Assembly (NCBI RefSeq): GCF_011800755.1
Contig: NZ_JAATJW010000004.1
Location: 29,460-93,459, forward strand
Source of the DNA: Listeria valentina
GTDB taxonomy: Bacteria; Bacillota; Bacilli; Lactobacillales; Listeriaceae
DNA length: 64,000 nucleotides
Reading direction: 5' to 3'
This document shows, piece after piece, positions 8,241-17,702 of the stretch. The stretch's first letter is position 1. The number at the start of each line of letters is the position of its first letter. The notes under the pieces were generated by a model. The model made no database searches, was not told where the DNA came from, and saw nothing but the letters and a program-made list of their open reading frames with translations. The position numbers and the translations under genes are program-made.

Positions 8241-9428
8241 TTAAGCAAACAAATCGGCAAGCGCCACATCTGCAACAGATTTCGCTGCAACGAGGAGGGC
8301 GTCTTCATCAATATCAAACTTCGGATGGTGATTGAAGTAAGGATTTTCGACGCCTTTAGGAGCGGCACCGACATAGAAGAATGAGCCCGGAATTTTTTCT
8401 AGATAGTAAGCAAAATCTTCGGAGCCGGACAGTTGTGGGAACTCGCTAACGGAGGTTAGATAGTCACCAATGCCTTTTTGCTCAAGCGTTTTGGCAATTT
8501 CCATAGTAATTTTTTCGTTGTTGTAAAGTGGTGGATAGTCACGAGTAAGTTCAAGCTCGCAAGTCACACCAAATTCTGTTTCAATGCCTTTTACGATTTC
8601 GCGAATGCGTTCGTCAAGTTTGTCTGCCACTTCGTTTGTCATGTAGCGCATATCGCCTTCAAGCGTCACATGATCCTTAATGACGTTAAATTGTCCCGCA
8701 CCATCAAACGAACCGATCGTCACAACCCCCATATCAAAAGGATTTAGTGAGCGAGAAACGATCGTTTGGACGGCGTTCACAAAATGGGAACCCGCAACGA
8801 TTGAATCATTTGCCATGTGCGGCGACGAGCCGTGACCACCTTTTCCTTGGACACGCAATTTGAAGTAGCTTCGGCCGGCCATTGCGTAGCCGGGATGGTA
8901 AGCCACTTCGCCTGCTTTCTTGAATGGGAAAAAATGAATGCCGTAAATGTGTTCCACATCATCTAGTAAACCGGATTCTACCATGCTTTTGGCTCCACCT
9001 GGAGGAAGCTCCTCGGCATGTTGATGAATAATTTTAATCGTACCTTTTAGTTCATCTTTTAGTTCGATCAAGCAATCTGCAAGGACAAGCAAATACGCCG
9101 TATGCCCATCATGACCGCAAGCGTGCATCACGCCTTTTTCGGATGAAGCAAAGGGAAGACCTGTTTCTTCTTCGATTGGAAGCGCATCGAAATCAGCACG
9201 AAGGCCAATTGTTTTACCAGGTTTAGCACCTTCGATGGTTACGATGATGCCGTGACCGTTTCCGACTTCTTGATCGATTTTAACGGGCTTTCCTTGATAG
9301 AAATCAAGCACGAACTGAGCCGTTTTGTCTTCTTGGAAGGACAGCTCGGGATGATTGTGGAGATGGCGTCTGATTTTGACCATTTCATCTTGACGCTCAT
9401 CAAGCATCTTCATTAATTTATCACGCAT
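8241..9428 (-). CDS. M20D-family amidohydrolase (N-acyl amino acid/aminoacylase type)
   Basis: A 395-residue metallohydrolase of peptidase family M20, subfamily D, predicted to split an amide bond in N-acylated amino acids or related compounds in the cytoplasm. Metal-site motifs are visible: HACGHDGHTAYLL near residue 103, AEELPPGGA near 140, GIHFFP near 167, and the C-terminal SGSEDFAYYLEKIPGSFFYVG. HGSSPH marks the dimerisation lid. The ATG at 9428 is preferred over TTG 9437 because AGGAG lies nine bases before it. It is the last gene of a three-gene operon with an MFS carrier and a clear paralogue (10850-12046). The exact acyl substrate is not deducible. Confidence 0.85.
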   Translation of the reverse strand: MRDKLMKMLDERQDEMVKIRRHLHNHPELSFQEDKTAQFVLDFYQGKPVKIDQEVGNGHGIIVTIEGAKPGKTIGLRADFDALPIEEETGLPFASSEKGVMHACGHDGHTAYLLVLADCLIELKDELKGTIKIIHQHAEELPPGGAKSMVESGLLDDVEHIYGIHFFPFKKAGEVAYHPGYAMAGRSYFKLRVQGKGGHGSSPHMANDSIVAGSHFVNAVQTIVSRSLNPFDMGVVTIGSFDGAGQFNVIKDHVTLEGDMRYMTNEVADKLDERIREIVKGIETEFGVTCELELTRDYPPLYNNEKITMEIAKTLEQKGIGDYLTSVSEFPQLSGSEDFAYYLEKIPGSFFYVGAAPKGVENPYFNHHPKFDIDEDALLVAAKSVADVALADLFA

Positions 9429-9440
9429 TCGAAACAACTC

Positions 9441-10850
9441 CTATTCGTTCGTTTGTACAGTTTGAACAGCTTTTTTTGTATGTGGTGTCATGAAGATGAC
9501 GGCAATTAGGGAAAGAACACAGAAAGCAACATTGGTAAGTAAGCCGACCATAGCTGCTACTTCGATGTTTCCACTTGCTGCGATAACGCCATAAACGGTT
9601 GCTGAAATGGCAACACCGAAAGATCCGCCTAGCGAGCTCGCCATTTTGTAAATTCCTGATGCCACACCGACTTTATCTTCTGGTGAATTGGATACGGCTG
9701 TATCGGTCGAAGGAGTTGCATAGATGCCAAGTCCTAGGCCGAAGAAAGCATATCCTACGAAGACAAAGATCAAGTAAATCAAATTAGGCAAGAAGGTCAT
9801 GGCCATGAGCGCAATCCCGATTGCCGTTATTAGGGAGCCGAAAATCATTGGTTTTCTTGCCCCGATTTTTTGTAGTAATTTTTCACCAACACGAATCATT
9901 GCAAGCACGCAAACGACATAGCCGAGTGTGAGTAAGCCTGATTGGAAAGCAGTGAAGCCACGCCCTACTTGGACGTAAGTGTTTGCTACTACGAGTGTTC
10001 CAGCTGCCGCATTTAGCAAGAAATTAGAAAGTGTTGCGCCGCTGTAAGCCATATTTTTGAAGAGGCTGAATTCGATAAAGCCGCTTGTTTGGCGTAATTC
10101 AATGCGGAAGAAGAAAAAGGCACTGATAAGGAAAACAAGAATCATGATGATCGTTGTTGGGCTTGTCCAACCAAATGTTGAGCCACGTGTGATGACAAGG
10201 TTTAAACAAACCATTGCGATAACGAAAGTAACAAGACCCCATGTATCGAAGCGACCTTTACTTTCTGTTTGAGCCACTTTGCTTTCTGGTGTGCCTTTAA
10301 TGAGAAGCATACCAAGAAGTGCGATGATAATCGAAATGATGAAAATCCAGCGCCAGCCCATGTAAGTTGCGATCGCACCACCGACGAAAGAACAGAATCC
10401 GGATCCGCCCCAAGAGCCGATCGACCAATAACTTAAGGCACGTTGGCGGTCCTTTCCGTCAAAGTACGTTTTCATGAGAGAAAGAGTTGCTGGCATGATA
10501 CAAGCTGCAGAAAGTCCTTGAATAACACGACCGATAATGAGAAGAAGTGGGCCGTGCGCTAAAACGATTAAAAGTGAGCCAAGAATACTTAAAATAAGCC
10601 CGATGTAAGTAAGTTTCATTCGACCAAATTTATCTGCTAGTCCTCCAGCAACAACGATGAAAATACCGGAGAAAAGGGCAGTAAGACTAATTGCGATGTT
10701 GAGTAAATCAGAAGAAATTCCAATATCGCTTTGAATTGCGGGGACGATATTTACCATGGACTGAGCGAAGAGCCAGAAGGTAAGTACTCCAAATACGATC
10801 CCGATAATCAGTCGGTTCGTTCCTTTATAAGTGGTTTGTTCTTGTTGCAT
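9441..10850 (-). CDS. MFS transporter, 14-helix DHA2/EmrB type
   Basis: A 469-residue major-facilitator protein with about 14 hydrophobic segments, which suits the DHA2 (EmrB/QacA-like) drug:proton antiporter family. GGLADKFGRMKLTYIG in the first loop is the MFS motif A, and VIQGLSAACIMPATLSLM resembles motif C. Its ATG overlaps the stop of the upstream amidohydrolase (TAATG), with AAGGAAG before it, and its stop is 12 bases before the next amidohydrolase start. Translational coupling between two M20D enzymes suggests it moves their substrate or product. DHA2 members are usually exporters, so direction is uncertain. Confidence 0.85.
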   Translation of the reverse strand: MQQEQTTYKGTNRLIIGIVFGVLTFWLFAQSMVNIVPAIQSDIGISSDLLNIAISLTALFSGIFIVVAGGLADKFGRMKLTYIGLILSILGSLLIVLAHGPLLLIIGRVIQGLSAACIMPATLSLMKTYFDGKDRQRALSYWSIGSWGGSGFCSFVGGAIATYMGWRWIFIISIIIALLGMLLIKGTPESKVAQTESKGRFDTWGLVTFVIAMVCLNLVITRGSTFGWTSPTTIIMILVFLISAFFFFRIELRQTSGFIEFSLFKNMAYSGATLSNFLLNAAAGTLVVANTYVQVGRGFTAFQSGLLTLGYVVCVLAMIRVGEKLLQKIGARKPMIFGSLITAIGIALMAMTFLPNLIYLIFVFVGYAFFGLGLGIYATPSTDTAVSNSPEDKVGVASGIYKMASSLGGSFGVAISATVYGVIAASGNIEVAAMVGLLTNVAFCVLSLIAVIFMTPHTKKAVQTVQTNE

Positions 10851-12046
10851 TAGTTTGCACTTCCTTTCAAGTATTCAGAAACCACTGCGCCCATTGATTT
10901 AGCAGCAATTAGCAAGCAGTCTTCGTTAATGTCAAATTTTGGATGGTGATGTGGGTAAAATACGCCGTTTGCTGGTTTTGCGCCTACGTAGAAGAAACAA
11001 CTTGGCACTTTTTCAGCATAGTAAGCAAAATCTTCGGAAGGTGGTTGTGGCTCACAGCGAGTCACTTCGGTTACTTCTTCGATGTTTGCGTCTTTTAGTG
11101 TTTGGGAAACGAAATCGGTCAATTTTTCGTCATTCATCAAAACGGGATAGTCATTTTGATAGTCGAGTTCGTAAGTAACGCCAAACATGGCTTTGATGCC
11201 GTCTAAAATACGTGTAATTTCAGTTTGGATTAGTTTGCGTGTTTCTTCGTTCATCGCACGCACATCACCTTCAAGTGTAACATGATCTTTAATGACGTTA
11301 AATTGACCTTTGCCATCGAAAGATCCGATTGTGATGGTGCCAACGCTGAATGGATCTAAGCGGCGACTAATGACAGTTTGAATCGCGGTTACAAAATAGC
11401 TTGCTGCAACGATGGCATCATTTGCCATGTGAGGCGATGAGCCGTGTCCGCCTTTTCCTTGGATGGTCACGTTGAAGTAAGAGCGACCGGTTTGGATAGC
11501 ACCTTCACGGTAGAAAACGCCGCCTGTTTCCATTGGACTCATCACGTGGATGCCAAGAACGTTGTCGACGCCTTCTAAGACGCCATCTTTGATCATTTGA
11601 AGCGCGCCACCTGGAGGAACTTCTTCGGCAGGTTGGTGCAACACTTTGATTTTACCTGTAAATTGATCTTTTAATTCAATTAAAGTTTCTGCGAGGATGA
11701 GCATGTAAGCTGTGTGACCATCATGGCCGCAAGCATGCATCACGCCTTCGTTTTGCGAAGCAAAAGGAAGGCCCGTTTCTTCTTTAATTGGAAGCGCGTC
11801 AAAGTCGGCGCGAATAGCGAGGGCTTTCCCAGGTTTCCCGCTATCGATCGTGACAACTACGCCATTTCCGCCAGTAAAGGTTTGAACGTCGCAATCTTTG
11901 TCACGGTAGAAATCGACGATGTATTGTTTGGTATTGGCTTCGTGGAAGGATAATTCTGGATGTTCATGCAAATGACGTCGGATGCTCACAATCCGATCCT
12001 TTTTGTCGTCTAAACGTTTAAAAAGTTCTTCTTTCATGTCGTTCAT
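10850..12046 (-). CDS. M20D-family amidohydrolase, paralogue of the 8241-9428 gene
   Basis: A 398-residue M20D enzyme with the same landmarks as its neighbour: HACGHDGHTAYML, HQPAEEVPPGGA, GIHVMS, HGSSPH and PPSEDFAYYAEKVPSCFFYVGAK. It is first in the operon, with AGGAGG eight bases before the ATG. The two enzymes are similar throughout but diverged at several pocket positions (HQP versus HQH, GIHV versus GIHF), so they probably act on different acyl or amino acid groups rather than being a recent duplication. Predicted cytoplasmic and divalent-metal dependent. Confidence 0.87.
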   Translation of the reverse strand: MNDMKEELFKRLDDKKDRIVSIRRHLHEHPELSFHEANTKQYIVDFYRDKDCDVQTFTGGNGVVVTIDSGKPGKALAIRADFDALPIKEETGLPFASQNEGVMHACGHDGHTAYMLILAETLIELKDQFTGKIKVLHQPAEEVPPGGALQMIKDGVLEGVDNVLGIHVMSPMETGGVFYREGAIQTGRSYFNVTIQGKGGHGSSPHMANDAIVAASYFVTAIQTVISRRLDPFSVGTITIGSFDGKGQFNVIKDHVTLEGDVRAMNEETRKLIQTEITRILDGIKAMFGVTYELDYQNDYPVLMNDEKLTDFVSQTLKDANIEEVTEVTRCEPQPPSEDFAYYAEKVPSCFFYVGAKPANGVFYPHHHPKFDINEDCLLIAAKSMGAVVSEYLKGSAN

Positions 12047-12250
12047 GATTTTTTCCTCCTATAAAAATGAATAATCGATAATGACATCCTTATTATAGCT
12101 AGTTTAAACGGCAGAGTAGGAACGTTTTTTGTGTTGTTTAGGGGTGTTTTTTGTTTTAAGCTTGTGATTGAATTTACGAAGGATAAATTTAAGGGTAGGA
12201 TTTTTGATATTGAGGATAGAAAGTAGACAAAAATGAAAATACAGATAAAT

Positions 12251-12285
12251 AAAAAGCCGAAAAGGCGAAGGCCTTTTTGGCTTTT
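12251..12285 (-). terminator. Terminator of the ROK regulator gene
   Basis: AAAAGCC-AAAAGGC pairs with GCCTTTT-GGCTTTT around a GAAG loop, with A/T runs at both ends, so it could also act on the other strand. The rest of the gap 12047-12250 is AT-rich; a TATAAT-like box on the minus strand near 12095-12100 may belong to the amidohydrolase operon promoter. Confidence 0.8.
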
Positions 12286-12292
12286 CTAAACG

Positions 12293-13447
12293 TTATTCCC
12301 CAAGCTTCAACCGCTCGATATTCAGATATTTCTGTGCGGTGAAGGCGAGTGCCCCGTAAAGCGTGGAATTCTCACCGAGGGAAGTATTTTTGATGATGAC
12401 ATCGGTAGCGAGGCGATTTTTGACGCGGTCTTTGATGAAATCAATCGTGATCGGGATTTTTCGTGTAATCGAACTATTGATTACGACAATTTCTGGTGCG
12501 TACATCATGATGATATTATTGATGCCAACGCTCAAAATATCCGAATACTTTCGAAGTAGGGTGAAAGTTTCTGGATCGTTTTCTTCATAGTAACGGACGA
12601 GCACATTCGAATTGACTTTTTCAAGTCCTTTTAATTCGCGAAGTTCGTCGTAGATCACTTCATTCGCTCCATAGCGTTCCAAGCAACCATTATTCCCGCA
12701 AGGACAAGCTTTGCCGTGTGGTTGGAAAATCGTATGCCCAATTTCGCCAGCTTTCCCGTCTTTCCCGAGATGAAGCTTGCCAGATTCAACGATTCCAGCT
12801 CCAATTCCGCTGTGCATGCTGATCGCGATCAATTTTTCATATTCCGATGAAAACGTGTATTCGCCAAGTGCTGATAAATTGGCTTCGTTCTCAAGGTAAA
12901 TCGGAAAGGCATATCGCGCGCCAAGCTCGGTGAATAAGTCTAATTGGTCGAGATCGTAGTAAGGCGTGAAAATGATTTCTTCATTTGATACTTGCCCGTG
13001 AATCGCAAGCGTCATTCCGACAATGCCATGCGGGGTTTCTGGGAGATCTGCTGTTAAATTGCGCACCGTTTCTTCGATAACAGAAATCGCATTTTCTGAA
13101 GTAATCAACTTGTCTTTTTGGCTAAGACTTTTGACGATCGTCCCATCGATATATGCTAAGGCAGCTTCAATGTAATTGTAGCCGATGTCGAGCGCGAGTA
13201 GTAAGGAAGATTTTTTGTTGAAGGATAACATGATCGGTTTTCTTCCGCCAACATTGGAAGAATCCCCAATGCGGGTTTCGAAAATAAGCTCGATATCCAT
13301 GAGCTTTTTCGTGATCGACGAAACGGAAGCCTTGTTGAGTTTGGATAACTCGGATAGTTTCGCTCTCGAAATTTCTTTGTTTTGAATAATAAAATTTAAT
13401 ATTTTCGCTTCATTTTGTTCACGAATGGTGTATTTACTGGAAATCAT
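12293..13447 (-). CDS. ROK-family transcriptional repressor (XylR/NagC type)
   Basis: A 384-residue repressor with an N-terminal winged HTH (about 10-70, ISRAKLSELSKLNKASVSS) and a sugar-kinase-like ROK domain. LALDIGYNYIEAALAYIDG resembles the phosphate-binding loop, and the zinc signature is complete in GHTIFQPHGKACPCG plus NNGCLERYGA. I take ATG 13447, which has AGGAG at good distance, over 13480. It is divergent from the GPH transporter and GH31 xylosidase genes, and an inverted repeat resembling the Bacillus xyl operator lies between them. I infer xylose- or xyloside-responsive repression of these genes. Confidence 0.88.
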   Translation of the reverse strand: MISSKYTIREQNEAKILNFIIQNKEISRAKLSELSKLNKASVSSITKKLMDIELIFETRIGDSSNVGGRKPIMLSFNKKSSLLLALDIGYNYIEAALAYIDGTIVKSLSQKDKLITSENAISVIEETVRNLTADLPETPHGIVGMTLAIHGQVSNEEIIFTPYYDLDQLDLFTELGARYAFPIYLENEANLSALGEYTFSSEYEKLIAISMHSGIGAGIVESGKLHLGKDGKAGEIGHTIFQPHGKACPCGNNGCLERYGANEVIYDELRELKGLEKVNSNVLVRYYEENDPETFTLLRKYSDILSVGINNIIMMYAPEIVVINSSITRKIPITIDFIKDRVKNRLATDVIIKNTSLGENSTLYGALAFTAQKYLNIERLKLGE

Positions 13448-13502
13448 AGGGTGGCTCCTTTCGCTTTCGTCTATAATCATAGCATATATTTTTTGAAAGC
13501 GG

Positions 13503-13569
13503 TTGACAATTATTTTAGAATCTTTTATATTAGTTCTTGTAAGTTAGTTTATCGTACAAATAAACCTAA
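13503..13569 (+). promoter_or_regulatory. Promoter and XylR-like operator
   Basis: TTGACA (13503-13508), 17 bases, TATATT (13526-13531) is a near-ideal sigma-A promoter. Downstream, TTAGTTTAT (13544-13552) and ATAAACCTAA (13560-13569) form an inverted repeat with one extra C, very like the Bacillus xyl operator. Just after it, GTG at 13592 opens a 15-codon frame ending TAG at 13639; the AAAGGA before it is too close, so I do not call it a gene. Confidence 0.72.
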
Positions 13570-13648
13570 GTCAACTTTGAATGGAAAGGATGTGAGTGAG
13601 TACAACTGGTTCGGACGAAAATACGATGAAGTAAAATAGCAATGGAAT

Positions 13649-13662
13649 TGAAAACGCTATCA
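13649..13662 (+). promoter_or_regulatory. Catabolite response element (cre), perfect consensus
   Basis: TGAAAACGCTATCA matches TGWAANCGNTNWCA at every position. It lies downstream of the promoter and before the GPH transporter, so CcpA would block elongation or initiation there. Confidence 0.8.
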
Positions 13663-13708
13663 ACGAGAAGTAGATTTTAAGGTTTTATTCAAAGTCAATC
13701 CCATTTTT

Positions 13709-13722
13709 TGAAAGCGTTACCT
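13709..13722 (+). promoter_or_regulatory. Second cre-like site
   Basis: TGAAAGCGTTACCT matches the cre consensus except at two positions near its 3' end. It is 60 bases after the first cre and may strengthen CcpA binding. Confidence 0.45.
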
Positions 13723-13808
13723 TTAGAAAGGCAAATAAATTGTTGTAGCGCTCACTTGCGGGTTCTAGCAATGAAACTTAACGATAAAAACAGAAATGAG
13801 GGAGCAAA

Positions 13809-15278
13809 GTGGAACAAAATCTAGATCAAAAAAACGTGGCTGGCGGGGCGATCAGCACGCCGGCGAAAACGGTCAGGGCGAATCAAGTGCCTTGGAAAGA
13901 GCGAATTGCTTATGCGATGAGTGATTTTGGTTGTAATACGGTGTTTCAAATCCTCGGGACGTATTTCCTTGTATTTTGTACGGATACGTTAGGCGTTGCA
14001 GCGGCAGCGACTGCGGGGCTTTTCGCGCTAACGGCTATCATTGACTCGGTGGACGGCATTTTTTGGGGGCAATTGATCGACCGGACGCACACAAAATGGG
14101 GGAAATCACGACCGTATTGGCTTTGGTTCACGATTCCGTTTGCAATTTTTTGTGTTATGGCTTTTTCGGCACCAAGCTTCATTATGGGAAGCGAAACAGC
14201 AAAAATCGTGTGGATTTATATCGCTTATATTGGCGCGAAAGTCCTTTATTCAGCCATTAATATCCCCGTAACTTCGATTTTACCGGCACTCACATCTAAT
14301 CCAAAAGAACGAGTAACGCTTTCTACGATCCGTCAATTTTTTGGAAACTTTGGGTCGGCGCTATTCTTGCCATTAACCCTTCCCGCTGTCGTTTTCTTTG
14401 GCGGATTGATGGGCGATGGCGCGAGTGGATCGAAATCAGCTGCTGGTTGGACCATTTGGGCAGTTATTCTTGGGATTATTACGATTATTGCAATGTTCAC
14501 AGCCTTTTTCGGGACGAAAGAACGCGTTGTCACACGAGATTCTAAACGTTCTGTCCCCATGCGTGAAAGCGTTAAGGCAATCAAAGGGAATTATCCATGG
14601 TTTATCATTATTTTCATCAACTTTGTTTTTTGGGGAGCTTTCGCGATTCGTTCAAGTGCGCTTCCCTACTACTTCAAATATAATCTAGGGCAAGAAGCGC
14701 TCGGTTCGCTCACACTTCTTGGAACTACGCTTCAACTGGCTACAACCGCGTTAGTTCCATTTTTCGTCGGCAAAATCGGGAAACGCAATACGATGATGAT
14801 CGGAATGATTGGAACGATCGTGTCCCAGCTCTTGCTGTTTTTATCCGAACAAATGGGCGGCAATGTTCCTATTATTTTGACCGCGGTCGTTTTCTTCTAC
14901 TTAAGCCAAGGCTTGATTGGGGCACTAATTGCCGTAATGCTCTCAGACGCAGTGGATTTCGGAGAATGGAAAAATGGCATTCGTGCTGAAGGTTTTGTTA
15001 CTTCTTTCTCTTCTTTTTCCGCGAAACTGGGGATGGGACTTGGTTCGATGCTTCTCTCAGCGGTACTCGCGATGGGGCACTACATCGAATCGACGGGCGC
15101 AAACGTGACGAGTCAGCCAGATACAGCCTTAAACGCGATTTCGCTTGGCTTCATTTGGATCCCACTGATTGGCTACATTCTATCCGCGATTGCCCTTTAC
15201 TTCAATAATTTGGACAAATTTGAAGACCAAATGGCATCCGAATTAGACGAAAAACACGCTCGAGAATTATCCGAGTAA
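13809..15278 (+). CDS. GPH-family sugar:cation symporter (xyloside transporter)
   Basis: A 489-residue membrane protein of the glycoside-pentoside-hexuronide family with about 12 hydrophobic helices. The family's AYAMSDFGCNTVFQILGTYF opening and DRTHTKWGKSRPYWLWF loop are evident, as is DAVDFGEWKNGIRAEGF near residue 380. Such carriers (XynP, YicJ, XylP) import xylosides and other glycosides with a cation. It starts at GTG 13809 after GGAG and is 18-24 bases before a GH31 alpha-xylosidase, like the yicJ-yicI pair in E. coli and xylP-xylQ in lactobacilli, so alpha-xylosides such as isoprimeverose are the probable cargo. Confidence 0.9.
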   Translation: MEQNLDQKNVAGGAISTPAKTVRANQVPWKERIAYAMSDFGCNTVFQILGTYFLVFCTDTLGVAAAATAGLFALTAIIDSVDGIFWGQLIDRTHTKWGKSRPYWLWFTIPFAIFCVMAFSAPSFIMGSETAKIVWIYIAYIGAKVLYSAINIPVTSILPALTSNPKERVTLSTIRQFFGNFGSALFLPLTLPAVVFFGGLMGDGASGSKSAAGWTIWAVILGIITIIAMFTAFFGTKERVVTRDSKRSVPMRESVKAIKGNYPWFIIIFINFVFWGAFAIRSSALPYYFKYNLGQEALGSLTLLGTTLQLATTALVPFFVGKIGKRNTMMIGMIGTIVSQLLLFLSEQMGGNVPIILTAVVFFYLSQGLIGALIAVMLSDAVDFGEWKNGIRAEGFVTSFSSFSAKLGMGLGSMLLSAVLAMGHYIESTGANVTSQPDTALNAISLGFIWIPLIGYILSAIALYFNNLDKFEDQMASELDEKHARELSE

Positions 15279-15302
15279 AATCAACGTTAAAGGAGAATGA
15301 AG

Positions 15303-17549
15303 ATGAAATTTACAGATGGCTATTGGTTAAATAAAGAGCAGTATAAAATTGAAAATCCAGTCGAGGTCTATGAAGCTTCCGCCGTGCAAGATGAAGCCGG
15401 AAATGACTCGCTGCTTGCTTACGCAACGTACCGAAAAATTATCGAACGCGGCAACACACTTAACGTGGGGAATACTACGATTCGCGCGTTCTCGCCGATG
15501 GAAGACGTGATTGGCATTCGGCTGACGCACTTCGATGTGGATGACAAAAATCCGCGCTACACGCTTTATCCGGAAAAAACAGTGGCGCCGAAAGTTGAAA
15601 TTGAGGAAGGCGAAGTAAACGGGCAAGGCGCGGGCGTTCGGGCAGGAAACACGAAACTGAGCTCCGGTCGGCTTGATGTGGAACTGCCGCTACACGGCGA
15701 CTTTAGGATGGCTTTTCATTTTACAGACAAATCAGGTCATCGAAACGAGCTAACGGCTTCAGAGCCAGCAGCGCAAGCATCCATTGATGACCTCACAGCT
15801 GGATCGCTCTACCCGCTAAGTGTTGCGGGAGCACAAGCGAACTATCAAGATGCACGTCAAGCAGGGATGATTTTGAAGCGTTCGAAGCATTTTATGCGGG
15901 AAATGTTGAATATTGATGTCGATACGAAAATTTATGGGACTGGGGAACGGTTTACGCCGTTTGTGAAAAATGGCCAATCGGTGGAAATTATCAATAAAGA
16001 TGGCGGAACGGGTTCGGAGCAATCCTATAAAAATATCCCCTTTTACTTAGCGTGCAAGCCTGGGCTTAAAAAGCAAAACGGTCTTTATTATGGCGTCTTT
16101 GTCAACCACAGTCAGCCAGTCAGTTTCGAGATTGCATCCGAGAACGTGCAGCGCGTGCAGTTTGCGACGGAAGGTGAGCATCTGGAATACTTTGTCATCG
16201 CAGGGGAATCTGCAAAAGAGGTACTCGGCAAGTTCAACAAATTGACGGGTGGCGGCACTCTTCCTCCTGCTTGGACGTTTGGGCTTTGGCTTTCGACTTC
16301 CTTCACGACGGATTATTCGGAAGAAACGGTGATGAAGTTCATCGACGGCATGGAAGAACGCGATTTGCCGCTAGATGTGTTTCACTTTGACTGTTTCTGG
16401 ATGAAGGGTTTTGAGTGGAGCAATTTCGAGTGGGACAAGGCGGCATTCCCGGATCCGAAAGGGTTGCTTAGCCGTTTGCATGACAAGGGTTTGAAGGTTT
16501 GCGTGTGGATCAATCCATATATTGCGCAGAAGTCTCCACTCTTTAAAGAAGGCGTTCAGAAGGGCTATTTCATCACACATGAAGACGGAACGCCTTGGCA
16601 GTGGGATCTTTGGCAAGCGGGCAATGCTTATGTTGATTTTACCAATCCGGAAGCGGTTCGCTGGTATCAAGATCATTTAAAACGCTTGCTTAACATGGGC
16701 GTGGATTGCTTTAAAACGGACTTTGGGGAACGCGTGCCAATGCATGATGCGAAGTTCCATGATGATTCGAATCCGCAAGGCGCGCATAACTTCTATACAC
16801 ATCTTTATAATGAAGCAGTTTATGATGTGCTTAAAGCAGAAAAAGGCGATAGTGAAGCCGTTGTATTTGCAAGAAGTGCCACTGTCGGCGGGCAACAATT
16901 TCCAATTCATTGGGGCGGCGATAACGTTTCAAGTTATACGTCGATGGCAGACACGTTACGTGGCGGTTTATCGTTCTTATTAAGTGGTTTCAACTTCTGG
17001 AGCCATGATATTGGCGGATTTGAAGAAAGTACGCCAGCAGATCTGTACAAACGCTGGACGCAATTTGGACTATTATCCTCGCATTCACGTTACCACGGCA
17101 ACATTCAGTATCGTGTGCCATGGTTGTTTGATGAGGAAGCGGTCGAAGTAACTCGCAAATTTACGAAGCTTAAAGTACAAATGATGCCTTATTTGTATAC
17201 GCAAGCGCGCAAGGCTGTGGAAGAGGGAATTCCTTTGATGCGTCCGCTATTCCTTGAATTTGCGAATGATCCTAACACATACGGGCTTGATTTGCAGTAT
17301 ATGCTCGGGGATAGTTTACTGGTCGCACCAATTTTCAATAAGGAAGGCAAGGCGAGATTTTACTTGCCGAAAGGAAAATGGACACGCCTTGTTAAGGATG
17401 AAGGCATGGCTGATGTGGTCGAATCAGATGGCGAATGGTTTGAAGAAATCCACAGTTTCCTAAGTTTACCTTTATTTGTTCGCGAAGGCCACGAGGTGAA
17501 ACTCGATACGAGCCTTAAAAAAGCAGGGGACTACGAGGAAAAGGCATAA
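15303..17549 (+). CDS. yicI: Alpha-xylosidase, glycoside hydrolase family 31 (YicI type)
   Basis: A 748-residue cytoplasmic GH31 enzyme that releases xylose from alpha-xylosides. It aligns closely with E. coli YicI along its whole length: TGERFTPFVKNGQSVE, FHFDCFWMKGFEWSNFEWD and ICVWINPYI-like stretches are all present. The nucleophile is Asp473 in KTDFGERV and the acid/base is Asp540 in HWGGDN. I take ATG 15303 because AAGGAG is too close to ATG 15297. The phenylalanine- and tryptophan-rich substrate loop is the one that separates xylosidases from alpha-glucosidases. It is the second gene of the transporter operon. Confidence 0.93.
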   Translation: MKFTDGYWLNKEQYKIENPVEVYEASAVQDEAGNDSLLAYATYRKIIERGNTLNVGNTTIRAFSPMEDVIGIRLTHFDVDDKNPRYTLYPEKTVAPKVEIEEGEVNGQGAGVRAGNTKLSSGRLDVELPLHGDFRMAFHFTDKSGHRNELTASEPAAQASIDDLTAGSLYPLSVAGAQANYQDARQAGMILKRSKHFMREMLNIDVDTKIYGTGERFTPFVKNGQSVEIINKDGGTGSEQSYKNIPFYLACKPGLKKQNGLYYGVFVNHSQPVSFEIASENVQRVQFATEGEHLEYFVIAGESAKEVLGKFNKLTGGGTLPPAWTFGLWLSTSFTTDYSEETVMKFIDGMEERDLPLDVFHFDCFWMKGFEWSNFEWDKAAFPDPKGLLSRLHDKGLKVCVWINPYIAQKSPLFKEGVQKGYFITHEDGTPWQWDLWQAGNAYVDFTNPEAVRWYQDHLKRLLNMGVDCFKTDFGERVPMHDAKFHDDSNPQGAHNFYTHLYNEAVYDVLKAEKGDSEAVVFARSATVGGQQFPIHWGGDNVSSYTSMADTLRGGLSFLLSGFNFWSHDIGGFEESTPADLYKRWTQFGLLSSHSRYHGNIQYRVPWLFDEEAVEVTRKFTKLKVQMMPYLYTQARKAVEEGIPLMRPLFLEFANDPNTYGLDLQYMLGDSLLVAPIFNKEGKARFYLPKGKWTRLVKDEGMADVVESDGEWFEEIHSFLSLPLFVREGHEVKLDTSLKKAGDYEEKA

Positions 17550-17585
17550 AACCCGCCAAAATCCGCTGTGTTCTTGCAAAAAAAA

Positions 17586-17616
17586 GAAAGAAGTCGTTTT
17601 CGGGCGGCTTCTTTTT
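17586..17616 (+). terminator. Terminator of the xyloside operon
   Basis: GAAGTCG (17590-17596) pairs with CGGCTTC (17605-17611), followed by TTTTT. Confidence 0.7.
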
Positions 17617-17702
17617 GATGTGGAAAAATAGTTGTTCATTTTTCGAAAGTAATTCCGAAAAAAAGCGTTATAATAGAAGAAAAGGTAAAGGAGTGAGACA
17701 AA

